This document shows, one piece after another, positions 17,549 to 25,892 of a DNA stretch of 64,000 nucleotides. Source of the DNA: JAGPDB01 sp046331265 (GTDB lineage Bacteria; Actinomycetota; Acidimicrobiia; IMCC26256; JAGPDB01); assembly GCA_046331265.1 (NCBI GenBank), contig JAXLRE010000001.1, forward strand, positions 62,001 to 126,000, written 5' to 3'. A model generated the notes under the pieces. It saw only the letters and a program-made list of their open reading frames with translations. It was not told the origin of the DNA and did no database searches. Position 1 is the stretch's first letter. Every line of letters starts with the position of its first letter. The position numbers were made by a program, and so were the translations under genes.

Positions 17549-17779
17549 TTACGGCTCGATGAAAATACATTCTCCGGGGCACTCTTCAGCAGATTCAACA
17601 ACAGCATCTAGATCTTCATCTGCAAAGTTTGCTAAACCTGTAGGACCACCAGGATTAAAGACTTTATCGCCTTCTTTCACATAGGCAAGTCCATCATCTA
17701 AAAGAGTGAATACTTTTGGTGCGATTTCTTCACATAAACCGTCACCTGTACATAGATCTTGATCAATCCAAACCTTCAT
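17549..17779 (-). CDS. Ferredoxin (3Fe-4S or 4Fe-4S)
   Basis: A 76-aa acidic ferredoxin. Cys residues are C10 and C16 ('CTGDGLC'), followed near the C-terminus by 'EECPGECIFIEP'. The Gly-Asp-Gly insert and spacing resemble actinobacterial ferredoxins that carry a 3Fe-4S cluster and feed electrons to P450s or other redox enzymes. An insert of 20-odd residues ('GDKVFNPGGPTGLANFADED') lies between the cluster motifs. It is divergent from arc across a 165-bp gap. The redox partner is unknown. Confidence 0.85.
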   Translation of the reverse strand: MKVWIDQDLCTGDGLCEEIAPKVFTLLDDGLAYVKEGDKVFNPGGPTGLANFADEDLDAVVESAEECPGECIFIEP

Positions 17780-17913
17780 TATTTCCCTTTCACGTTTAGA
17801 TGAATTAACTCATTCTATCGCCTGGAACGAGTAATTTCATAAGTGTAGGCTTACTTTTAGTACAACAAATCAAAGATGCTAAAGATTCCCATTATTCGCG
17901 ACGATGCCGTATT

Positions 17914-17931
17914 AGTCTAAGGGCATAGACT
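17914..17931. promoter_or_regulatory. Short inverted repeat before the arc ribosome-binding site
   Basis: AGTCTA and TAGACT form a perfect 6-bp inverted repeat with a 6-nt loop, ending 5 bases before the GAGG-containing ribosome-binding site (about 17936-17940) of arc. It could be a 5'-UTR hairpin or an operator. No further evidence is available from sequence. Confidence 0.35.
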
Positions 17932-17944
17932 TATGTGAGGAACA

Positions 17945-19702
17945 ATGGAAGAAAATAGTTCGTTTGACGACCAGAATTTAAATGATGACGCTAAAAGCGA
18001 TAGTCAAAGTTTGCATGATTTACAAAATGAAATCGAAATCTTGCAAAGAAAATTAGTTGATGCCCCAAAGAGAATACGCACATTAGAAGAAAAACTAATT
18101 GATGTTAAAGCACAGCTCTCTGATGCGACTAGACGTAACGAAAGATTAAGCGCAACTTTGCGTGAAGCACGAGAGCACATTGCAGCATTGCGTGAAGAAG
18201 TTGAAAAACTTACATTACCTCCAGCGGCTTATGGAACTTTCCTTGGAAAAAATGACGATGAAACAGTAGACATATTTACAGCGGGTAGAAAAATGCGTGT
18301 AAGCATTCATCCTGAAATTAATGTTGAGGAAATATCGCGTGGAGATGAAGTTGTTCTAAATGATTCATTAAATGTTATTTCTGTTCGTCCAGGAGACAAG
18401 CAAGGTGAACTCGTTGTTCTTCGTGAAGTTATGGATGATGGCAAACGAGCTCTAGTTATAGGTCGTGGAGACGAAGAACGAGTTTGCGAACTTGCTGATT
18501 ATCTAATTGGTGAAAAATTAAGAGTAGGTTCTTATTTACTACTTGACGGTCGCTCAGGTTTATTAATTGAACAGATTGTGAGACCTGAAGTTGAGCAACT
18601 TGTATTAGAAGAAGTGCCAGATATTGGTTATGAATCAATCGGGGGTCTTGATTCTCAAATAGAAATGATTCAAGATGCTGTCGAGTTACCTTATGTATAT
18701 AGTGAACTTTTCAAAGAACATGAACTTGAAGCTCCTAAAGGTATTTTGCTTTACGGTCCTCCAGGTTGCGGTAAAACTTTGATTGCGAAAGCAGTTGCTA
18801 ATTCATTGGCAAAGCGTGTTGCAGAAAAAACTGGTGAGGCAAAGAAACAGTCTTACTTTTTAAATGTTAAAGGTCCTGAGCTTCTCAATAAATATGTTGG
18901 TGAAACAGAACGCCAAATACGTTTGATATTTGAACGGGCTAGAGAAAAAGCAGAAGAAGGTGTACCGGTAGTTGTTTTCTTTGATGAGATGGATTCGCTA
19001 TTTAGAACAAGAGGTACAGGTATTTCGTCAGATATGGAGTCAACAATTGTTCCTCAGTTGCTAGCTGAACTTGATGGAGTTGAAGCGTTGCATAACGTTA
19101 TTGTTATTGGAGCATCTAATAGGGAAGACTTAATTGACCCGGCAATATTGCGTCCAGGCCGTTTAGACGTAAAAATCAAAATAGAACGACCTGATGAGAC
19201 GAGTGCTAAAGAAATCTTTTCTCGTTATTTAACATCTAGTCTTCCTATTGCGGAAGATGAATTGAAAAAGTTTGATGATGACAGGGAACAGACTGTTTCT
19301 TCTATGATCAAACAAGCTGTAAAAGTTATGTATGCCGAAACTGATGAAACTAAGTTTTTGGAAGTTACATATCAAAATGGCGAAAAAGAAATACTGCACT
19401 TTAAAGATTTCTCTTCAGGCGCAATGATAGAAAATATTGTTCGTCGAGCAAAGAAGCTTTCTGTGAAGCGAACTATTGCTGATGGTCCTCGCGGTATTTG
19501 TGCACAAGATTTGATTGACTCGATAAGTCAAGAATTTAGAGAGCAAGAAGACTTACCTAATACGACTAACCCTGATGACTGGGCAAAAATCTCGGGTAAG
19601 AAGGGTGAAAGAATCGTTTATGTTCGTACTCTTATTAAGCGTGGGGAAGATACCCAGGGCGGTAAAGAGATCGAACGAGTAACGACTGGCCAATACCTCT
19701 AA
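17945..19702 (+). CDS. arc: Proteasome-associated AAA ATPase Arc/Mpa
   Basis: Arc (Mpa in mycobacteria) binds Pup-tagged proteins, unfolds them and feeds them to the 20S proteasome. The 585-aa protein shows, in order, an N-terminal coiled coil (about 20-85) that binds Pup, OB domains (about 90-240), and a AAA domain with Walker A GPPGCGKT (about 271-278), Walker B 'VVFFDEMDSLFRTRG' (about 340-355) and 'RPGRLDVKI' sensor region. The C-terminus ends in GQYL, the conserved penultimate-Tyr motif that docks into the proteasome alpha ring. The first gene of the Pup-proteasome region. Confidence 0.96.
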   Translation: MEENSSFDDQNLNDDAKSDSQSLHDLQNEIEILQRKLVDAPKRIRTLEEKLIDVKAQLSDATRRNERLSATLREAREHIAALREEVEKLTLPPAAYGTFLGKNDDETVDIFTAGRKMRVSIHPEINVEEISRGDEVVLNDSLNVISVRPGDKQGELVVLREVMDDGKRALVIGRGDEERVCELADYLIGEKLRVGSYLLLDGRSGLLIEQIVRPEVEQLVLEEVPDIGYESIGGLDSQIEMIQDAVELPYVYSELFKEHELEAPKGILLYGPPGCGKTLIAKAVANSLAKRVAEKTGEAKKQSYFLNVKGPELLNKYVGETERQIRLIFERAREKAEEGVPVVVFFDEMDSLFRTRGTGISSDMESTIVPQLLAELDGVEALHNVIVIGASNREDLIDPAILRPGRLDVKIKIERPDETSAKEIFSRYLTSSLPIAEDELKKFDDDREQTVSSMIKQAVKVMYAETDETKFLEVTYQNGEKEILHFKDFSSGAMIENIVRRAKKLSVKRTIADGPRGICAQDLIDSISQEFREQEDLPNTTNPDDWAKISGKKGERIVYVRTLIKRGEDTQGGKEIERVTTGQYL

Positions 19703-19707
19703 CCCGC

Positions 19708-19761
19708 TATTGCGTGTTGGGTCGAAAAACTATCGTTTTTCGATAAAAAATCCCACAAACA
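19708..19761. repeat. 54-bp inverted repeat, left copy, with internal hairpin
   Basis: This segment matches the reverse complement of 20367-20420 at 53 of 54 positions. It contains its own hairpin: TCGAAAAAC at 19722-19730, loop TATC, GTTTTTCGA at 19735-19743. It begins 5 bases after the arc stop. It may act as a transcription terminator and, with its partner, delimits a single-gene segment. Confidence 0.9.
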
Positions 19762-19781
19762 AATCTGAGTAAAATGTAAAA

Positions 19782-20366
19782 ATGAGTAATGTAATCATTT
19801 TGCATGGAAAACCAGACAAGTGGGAATTATACGATCCTAATGTTCCATTGCCGGGAGATGATCATTGGTATCCGTGGCTGCATAAACAATTAGCAATGAA
19901 TGATATTGAAGCATGTCGGCCAAACGTTGTTCGTGCTTTTGAAGCTGATTTTGAAACATGGAAAAAAGAAGTTTCACGTTTTGATATAAATGAGCAAACA
20001 GTTGTTGTCGCGCATAGCTGTGGTGGCGGTTTTTTCTTAAGATGGTTATCCGAAAATAGAGATGTACGATTAAAAAAGTTAGTTCTTGTAGCTCCTTGGT
20101 TAGATCCGTTAAATTTTATGCCAGAAAATTTTGGATTTGATCTGTTTGATTTTGAACCAGATTCAGATCTTATAAATCGAATTGATTGTTTAATATTCCA
20201 TTCAGACGATGATATGGAATCGATCCAGAAATCTTTAGATGAAATAAAAAGCTACTGGCCAGAGATCAATATTCGAGTATTTCATCAGTATGGACATTTT
20301 TGTAAACAAAATCTCTCAGGAGGTATTTTTCCTGAGCTATTAGATGAAATCCTTGAAAGTATTTAG
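19782..20366 (+). CDS. Alpha/beta hydrolase, RBBP9/YdeN-like
   Basis: The 194-aa protein belongs to the small serine-hydrolase group related to RBBP9 and YdeN. 'NVIILHGKPDKW' is the first strand and oxyanion loop, and 'VVVAHSCGGGFFLRWL' contains the nucleophile serine (AHSCGG in place of GxSxG). 'LIFHSDDDM' is a likely Asp-containing loop and 'VFHQYGHFC' a likely catalytic His, so the triad looks intact. Its substrate is unknown. It sits alone between arc and argG and is bounded on both sides by copies of a 54-bp inverted repeat, unlike any neighbour. Confidence 0.78.
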   Translation: MSNVIILHGKPDKWELYDPNVPLPGDDHWYPWLHKQLAMNDIEACRPNVVRAFEADFETWKKEVSRFDINEQTVVVAHSCGGGFFLRWLSENRDVRLKKLVLVAPWLDPLNFMPENFGFDLFDFEPDSDLINRIDCLIFHSDDDMESIQKSLDEIKSYWPEINIRVFHQYGHFCKQNLSGGIFPELLDEILESI

Positions 20367-20420
20367 TGTTTGTGGGATTTTCTATCGAAAAACGATAGTT
20401 TTTCGACCCAACACGCAATA
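20367..20420. repeat. 54-bp inverted repeat, right copy, with internal hairpin
   Basis: Reverse-complement partner of 19708-19761, with one mismatch. It starts on the base after the hydrolase stop codon and ends 11 bases before the end of convergent argG. It has the same 9-bp stem hairpin (20385-20393 with 20398-20406), so it could serve as a bidirectional terminator for the hydrolase gene and argG. Confidence 0.9.
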
Positions 20421-20431
20421 AAGGGTGAGGG

Positions 20432-21730
20432 TTAGGCGAGTTCGTTCAGCGGATCTATATTTGCAGCATCCAGATAATCTTGTGTTGCGGCTATTGAAAG
20501 ATTCTTTAAAGTCATCTGACCAATACGATCAGTAGCATTAAACGAAGCTTGCTCAACACGTTCCATAGAAAGATTTTCTGGAGCGTAAGTTGAGTTATCA
20601 GATTCAGTATTTATAATTGTGTAGTCATCGCCTCTACGTAATTCCAATGTAACTTTTCCAGAAACATTTTTTGCAATTAAATCTTTAATTCCAGATCTCA
20701 ACATCATTGCTTGAGGATCGAACCAGCGGCCTTCATAAAGGTAACGGCCTAGTTTTCTACCTGTAATCGAATAATTTTCTAAAACGTCTTCGTTAAAGAT
20801 AGCGCTAAGTAAACGCTCATAGACAATATGCATTAGAGCCATACCTGGCGCTTCGTATAATCCTCTTGATTTTGCTTCGATAATACGGTTTTCAATTTGG
20901 TCACACATTCCAATACCGTGTCGACCACCGATTTCATTTGCTTTTAAAATTGCGTCTGTCATAGAACTGACAGGGATCTCATTAATTTTTGTTGGACGTC
21001 CATTTTCGAATTCGATAGAAACAATTTCAGAATCGATTGCAACTGAGCTATCCCAAAAAGCAACACCCATTATTGGATCAATAATTTTCATCGTTGTATC
21101 TAAATATTCAACGTCTTTTGCTTCATGAGTTGCACCAAGCATATTTGAATCAGTTGAATAAGCCTTTTCTTCACTCATGTGATATTCAAAGCCATGATCA
21201 TTTAGCCATTGCGACATTTCTTTTCTGCCACCAAGCTCATTTACAAAGTCTGCATCAAGCCATGGTTTGTAGACGCGAAGTTGGGGGTTCTCTAAAAGCC
21301 CATAACGATAGAAACGTTCAATATCGTTACCTTTATATGTAGATCCGTCGCCCCAAATATTTACATCGTCTTCTTTCATAGCTTTTACAAGCATGGTGCC
21401 AGTTACTGCACGACCTAGTGGTGTTGTATTGAAATAAGTTTTGCCAGCCGTGCGAATATGGAACGCGCCTGTTTGTATTGCGATAATTCCATGATTAGCG
21501 AGCTGTTCTTTACAATCAATCATTCTTGCGATTTCGGCACCAACGCTTAATGCACGCTTAGGAATCTCCTCAACATTATCTTCATCTGGTTGACCAAGAT
21601 CAGCAGTATAGGCTGCTGGTATTGCACCTTTTTCACGCATCCACGCAAGTGCGCATGTTGTGTCTAATCCACCGCTAAAAGCAATTCCTACTTTTTCGCC
21701 TATTGGTAATGAAGATAATATTTTTGACAT
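20432..21730 (-). CDS. argG: Argininosuccinate synthase, long (E. coli-like) type
   Basis: ArgG joins citrulline and aspartate using ATP in arginine synthesis. The 432-aa protein has the PP-loop 'IAFSGGLDTTCALAWM' near residue 16. 'KTYFNTTPLGRAVTGTMLV' and 'INIWGDGSTYKGND'-type sequence mark the longer enterobacterial-like class rather than the roughly 400-aa class common in actinobacteria. It is divergent from argH across 60 bp, so the arginine genes share a promoter region. Confidence 0.94.
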   Translation of the reverse strand: MSKILSSLPIGEKVGIAFSGGLDTTCALAWMREKGAIPAAYTADLGQPDEDNVEEIPKRALSVGAEIARMIDCKEQLANHGIIAIQTGAFHIRTAGKTYFNTTPLGRAVTGTMLVKAMKEDDVNIWGDGSTYKGNDIERFYRYGLLENPQLRVYKPWLDADFVNELGGRKEMSQWLNDHGFEYHMSEEKAYSTDSNMLGATHEAKDVEYLDTTMKIIDPIMGVAFWDSSVAIDSEIVSIEFENGRPTKINEIPVSSMTDAILKANEIGGRHGIGMCDQIENRIIEAKSRGLYEAPGMALMHIVYERLLSAIFNEDVLENYSITGRKLGRYLYEGRWFDPQAMMLRSGIKDLIAKNVSGKVTLELRRGDDYTIINTESDNSTYAPENLSMERVEQASFNATDRIGQMTLKNLSIAATQDYLDAANIDPLNELA

Positions 21731-21790
21731 AGTTAAATATTCTAGGTCGTATGGCCACGAAATTGTCGAAGTGATTAGAATAGATAAACC

Positions 21791-23230
21791 ATGTCAAACG
21801 AAAATATGTCTCTCAACACTAAAGCAGGCGCTACCTTATGGGAAGGCCGAATGGCAGCTGGTGTATCTGAAATCTTTAGTATCTATGTAGATTCAATAGG
21901 TTTTGACATTGTTTTAGCTCCGTTTGATGTCACTGTTTCAAAAGCGCATGCGAAAATGCTCGCTAGTCAAAAGATTATTGACAAAGAAACATGTCAATCC
22001 ATACTCGACGGTTTTTCTGTAATTGAACATGAAATACAAAGCGGTGAATTTGCTGCTGGAATAGTCCCAACAGATGAAGATGTACATACAGCGATTGAGC
22101 GACGCTTAACAGAAATTACAGGTGATGCCGGGCGTGCATTACACACTGGACGAAGCAGGAATGATTTAGTGCAAATGAGCGTCCGTCTTTATGCAAGAGA
22201 TGCAGTTATAAGACTTAAGTCTCGAATTGATGAGATGATTACAACTTTATGTTCTTTGGCGGAAAAAAATATTGATATTTTGTTTCCTGGTAAGACACAC
22301 CTTCAACATGCGCAACCGATTTTGTTATCGCATTGGTTGTTGTCACATGCTTACCGTCTGTTAAATGATCGTTCGCGTCTTGATGATGTTTATAAGCGAA
22401 TAAATGTATGCGTTCTAGGTTCTGGCGCTTTAGCCGGATCAACATTGAATTTGGATCCAGAATTTGTTGCAAAAGAATTAGGTACTGGCCATGTTGTTCC
22501 TAACTCAACTTTTGGTGTTTCCACAAGAGACTATGTCAATGAAGTTCTCTTTATTTGCGCACAGATTGTTAATAATTTGAGCTGCCTTGGTGAAGATATA
22601 GTTTGGATGACCTCAACTGAATGTGGTTATGCGACATTAGACGATAATTTTTCATCTGGCTCTTCTATGATGCCTCAAAAGAAAAATCCAGATATTGCTG
22701 AACTTGTTCGTGGCAAAGCTGGGTTATGCATAGGATCTTTAACAGGTTCACTAAGTGCTACAAAATCGCAAATCTTTGGTTACAATCACGATTTACAAGT
22801 AGACAAAGAGGCTCTATTTTCTTCAATACGTGATTGTGAACTTTCCATTCTTGCTATGGATTCAATGATGGAAACAACAGTCTTTAATAAAGCTGTTTGT
22901 GAAAATTCTTTAGTAACTCAACCGTTACTTTTAGCAACTGATATTGCAGAAAAAATGGTAAACAACGGAACGCCATTTAGAATCGCTTATAAAGCAGTTG
23001 CTGTATGTATAAAAAGAGCTCTAGAGCAGAACTTAGATGCGAATCAAATCTGTAAATATTTGATCGAAGATGATTTAATTGGTCAAGCTTCAAAAGAAGT
23101 TTTTGGGGGAGCAGATACCTCGTTGTTAGAAGCCATGAAACGTAGTGTTGAAAATCGTAAAACTCGACCTGGTACTGGCACAGAGAACGTAAAATCGCAA
23201 ATAAGTGAGCTAAGAAAAGCTATAGCTTAA
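21791..23230 (+). CDS. argH: Argininosuccinate lyase
   Basis: ArgH splits argininosuccinate into arginine and fumarate. The 479-aa protein belongs to the fumarase/aspartase superfamily, with the signature 'GSSMMPQKKNPDIAELVRG' near residue 295, 'LHTGRSRNDLVQMSVRLYA' and 'GKTHLQHAQPILLSHWLLS'. The length is normal. The ATG at 21791 is chosen; a second ATG six codons later is possible. It is followed by the dop gene 21 bp downstream on the same strand. Confidence 0.94.
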   Translation: MSNENMSLNTKAGATLWEGRMAAGVSEIFSIYVDSIGFDIVLAPFDVTVSKAHAKMLASQKIIDKETCQSILDGFSVIEHEIQSGEFAAGIVPTDEDVHTAIERRLTEITGDAGRALHTGRSRNDLVQMSVRLYARDAVIRLKSRIDEMITTLCSLAEKNIDILFPGKTHLQHAQPILLSHWLLSHAYRLLNDRSRLDDVYKRINVCVLGSGALAGSTLNLDPEFVAKELGTGHVVPNSTFGVSTRDYVNEVLFICAQIVNNLSCLGEDIVWMTSTECGYATLDDNFSSGSSMMPQKKNPDIAELVRGKAGLCIGSLTGSLSATKSQIFGYNHDLQVDKEALFSSIRDCELSILAMDSMMETTVFNKAVCENSLVTQPLLLATDIAEKMVNNGTPFRIAYKAVAVCIKRALEQNLDANQICKYLIEDDLIGQASKEVFGGADTSLLEAMKRSVENRKTRPGTGTENVKSQISELRKAIA

Positions 23231-23251
23231 ATTTACGACTAGTCTAAAAGT

Positions 23252-24742
23252 GTGGCTATTAAAAAAATTATTGGCATAGAAACTGAATATGGCATCATTT
23301 CTTCTGGTGTTACTGAACAATATGTAAACCCAATGACATCGTCTGCGCTGTTAATTAATGCATATCTTCATGGTAAGCGTACAGAGTTTGACTTTACAGA
23401 TGAGACCCCAGCAAATGATGCCCGGGTTGACTCAAATAATTTTGCAGCTATTTTTCCTGAAACACATTTAGTTAATTCAATGCTTGTTAATGGAGCTAGG
23501 TATTACGTAGATCATGCTCACCCTGAATATTCTTCACCTGAAGTCTCTAACGCTTTAGAAGCAGTTCTGTATGACCGTGCTGGTGAAGAAATATTAAAAC
23601 AATCCATGATTGAAGCAAAAAAACTTTTAGGTAGCGGCGAAATAATTGTTTATAAAAATAATACTGACTCAAAAGGTAACTCATATGGGACCCATGAAGG
23701 GTATCTTGTTCAGAGAAGTGTTGAATTTGTAGAAATTGTTAATGCTTTAACTTCACATTTTGTTTCAAGACAGATTTATTGTGGTTCTGGAAAAGTTGGG
23801 TCTGAACATTCATCTCGAGATGCAGTTGATTTTCAGATTTCTCAACGAGCAGATTTTATGGAAGAACATGTTGGTTTAGAAACAACTATGAAACGTCCGA
23901 TTGTTAATACTCGTGATGAACCACATGCTGATGCTTCTAAATATAGACGTCTGCATGTAATCGTTGGTGATGCGAATATGTGTGATGTTGCAACTTTCTT
24001 AAAAGTTGGAACAACAGCATTTATTTTGGCAATGCTCGAAGATGATGTTGACTACTTTAAATCTGGTCTCATACATATGACAGAACCAGTGAATGCAATC
24101 AGAAGATATTCTCATGATGTTTCATTGACACAAACTTGTGAAACTGACAAAGGTCAAATGTCTGCATTGGATATTCAAGAATGGCTCTTAACGCAAGCTA
24201 AAAAATATAGTGAAAATGCTAATTTAGATAACTTGGGAGGACAGGTCGCACTTGACGTATTAGAAACATGGGAGCAAACTCTTAATTTGTTGTCAAACAA
24301 TCCTGATCAATTATTTGGAAAAGTCGACTGGATTACTAAGAAAAAAATTATCGATGGTTATGTCGACCGTGACAATCTAGAGGCCACATCTGCAAAATTA
24401 CAAGCAATTGATGTGCAATATCACGATATACGAAAAGATAAGTTGTTTGACAAAATGCGCACAAGAGGCGAAATTCACGATTTGGTAAATAAAGATGATG
24501 TTTCTGTAGCCGCAAATAATCCACCAATAACTACACGTGCATATTTTAGAGGACGTGTTTTATCTAAATTTGCAGAATATGTGCATAGCGCAAACTGGGA
24601 CAGTGTTACTTTAGATATTGGAGATTCAACTTTAAAGCGAATTCCTACAGCAGAACCTACAAAAGGAACTATAGATCATGTGAAATCTCTCATAGACGAG
24701 TGTGAGAGCCCTAAAGAGCTTGTAGAAAAATTAGGTGCATAA
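23252..24742 (+). CDS. dop: Deamidase/depupylase of Pup (Dop)
   Basis: Dop removes Pup from substrates and deamidates Pup when it ends in Gln. The 496-aa protein opens with the carboxylate-amine-ligase-like signature 'IIGIETEYGIISSG' and carries 'VDHAHPEYSSPEVSNALEAV', 'IVYKNNTDSKGNSYGTHEGY' and 'NTRDEPHADASKYRRLHVIV', all shared with PafA. The roughly 40-residue insert after residue 30 ('MTSSALLINAYLHGKR') is the Dop loop that separates it from PafA. The start is GTG. Confidence 0.94.
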   Translation: MAIKKIIGIETEYGIISSGVTEQYVNPMTSSALLINAYLHGKRTEFDFTDETPANDARVDSNNFAAIFPETHLVNSMLVNGARYYVDHAHPEYSSPEVSNALEAVLYDRAGEEILKQSMIEAKKLLGSGEIIVYKNNTDSKGNSYGTHEGYLVQRSVEFVEIVNALTSHFVSRQIYCGSGKVGSEHSSRDAVDFQISQRADFMEEHVGLETTMKRPIVNTRDEPHADASKYRRLHVIVGDANMCDVATFLKVGTTAFILAMLEDDVDYFKSGLIHMTEPVNAIRRYSHDVSLTQTCETDKGQMSALDIQEWLLTQAKKYSENANLDNLGGQVALDVLETWEQTLNLLSNNPDQLFGKVDWITKKKIIDGYVDRDNLEATSAKLQAIDVQYHDIRKDKLFDKMRTRGEIHDLVNKDDVSVAANNPPITTRAYFRGRVLSKFAEYVHSANWDSVTLDIGDSTLKRIPTAEPTKGTIDHVKSLIDECESPKELVEKLGA

Positions 24743-24781
24743 CCTTCACAAAAAACATTTAATTGGCTAGATTAGAGACAT

Positions 24782-24982
24782 ATGGCAGAGCAACAAAGAA
24801 AATCGAAATCTTCTGAGAAAAAAGAAACTCAAAATGAAGAGGAATTGAAATCTGCTAATGCAGACACTTCTAAAGCTGCAATTAAAGATGAGCTAGATGA
24901 TTTATTAGATGAAATCGATGATGTTCTTGAAACAAATGCTGAAGAATTTGTAAAAAATTATGTACAAAAGGGCGGGGAGTAG
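24782..24982 (+). CDS. pup: Prokaryotic ubiquitin-like protein Pup
   Basis: Pup is a small disordered protein tag linked by its C-terminal Glu to lysines of proteins to be degraded. The 66-aa protein is strongly charged, with the helical Arc-binding region in the second half ('DELDDLLDEIDDVLETNAEE') and the C-terminus 'NYVQKGGE'. It ends in Glu, not Gln, so no deamidation is needed before ligation by PafA. It lies 39 bp after dop and 45 bp before the next gene. Confidence 0.96.
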   Translation: MAEQQRKSKSSEKKETQNEEELKSANADTSKAAIKDELDDLLDEIDDVLETNAEEFVKNYVQKGGE

Positions 24983-25027
24983 TTTCCGGTTCTTAATGCT
25001 TTTTCTGAGATAGTAAAATCATAAATT

Positions 25028-25888
25028 ATGTTTAAAAGATTCGTTCTTATTAATTGTCCAGGTTTGGGTGCTGGTGACGTTAGAAATAGTTCAGGTTCGA
25101 ATCATTCAATCGAAAAACTTCTCAGATATTCAAAAGATAATGATTTAGTTTTTGATTTAAGCGGAATTGAACAAATTGGATTTGATGCATTTATCAAATA
25201 TCAAGGTGCTAGTCCAAGAAAATCTTGTATAACAGCTCGTCTTGCCTCTCGAAAAGTTTATGGTATAGATGATTTTGACGCTTTTACAGAACTTGGAGGC
25301 GGCGACGATTTACATATGCCTGTATTTTCTGTGTTGTCACAACCAACTAGCGAAGATGCTAACGATGAAGTTTTCGTTATATCTATAGGTAACGACGAAT
25401 CTATAGTGCCTGCATATGAATATATTGAAACAGGTTCTGATATTGAAGCTCTCGAAAAGTTGATAGATGTTGTGAGCGCGCCTTTAATACGTAATGAATT
25501 AGTTGTTGCAAATTTAAGCGACTTTCGTGAAGCTTCTATGGAAGGTAACCCAACATTAGCTTTAGCGTGTCTTGTTAACATTTCCAAAAATTGTTTAGAA
25601 ATGTATCCTCATTTAGGAACTAATGATGGATTTATGTTTCTTTCTACAACAGCAATTGATCCAACAGTTGCAAATAGCGAATTTCAAAATGAGCTAACAC
25701 CAATGATGTTTCATAGCCCAACATGTCCTATTTACGATTTAGGTCTTCGTTTGCTCTCAGATGTAGGGCCTACAATTGCTGAGTTCTTTGGACGTAAACG
25801 CAATATGTTTATTGGTGCTTCTATGGGAAAATGGATGTTTGCCGAGCAATATCCGCAAGAAGAGCCAATTTCGCATATAGGCTCTTAG
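25028..25888 (+). CDS. Divergent phosphopentomutase-like (DeoB-fold) protein lacking metal ligands, within the Pup-proteasome operon
   Basis: A 286-aa protein not normally listed among Pup-system genes. Its N-terminus 'MFKRFVLINCPGLGAGD' lines up by eye with the DeoB start (xKRxxLIVLDSxGIGxxxD). The last third matches DeoB in order: 'VVANLSDF' for the NFVDFD region, 'TTAIDPT' for ADHGCDPT, 'NSEFQNELTPMMFHSP' for the TDHTREHxPxLVYGP region, and 'LGLRLLSDVGPTIAEFFG' for LGxRxTFADIGxTxAxxFG. The residues that bind the two metals in DeoB are replaced: Asp in LDS by Pro, the DH pair of ADHG by TA, His of TDH by Phe. It is also about 100 residues shorter than DeoB. I infer a non-catalytic DeoB-fold protein. 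Its role is unknown; position between pup and prcB suggests a link to proteasomal degradation. The fold call needs an HMM or structure comparison. Confidence 0.55.
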   Translation: MFKRFVLINCPGLGAGDVRNSSGSNHSIEKLLRYSKDNDLVFDLSGIEQIGFDAFIKYQGASPRKSCITARLASRKVYGIDDFDAFTELGGGDDLHMPVFSVLSQPTSEDANDEVFVISIGNDESIVPAYEYIETGSDIEALEKLIDVVSAPLIRNELVVANLSDFREASMEGNPTLALACLVNISKNCLEMYPHLGTNDGFMFLSTTAIDPTVANSEFQNELTPMMFHSPTCPIYDLGLRLLSDVGPTIAEFFGRKRNMFIGASMGKWMFAEQYPQEEPISHIGS

Positions 25889-25892
25889 GGTT

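Noticed and set aside
25028..25888. Functional phosphopentomutase
   Set aside because: The metal-binding residues expected of DeoB are replaced and the protein is too short, so an active mutase is unlikely.
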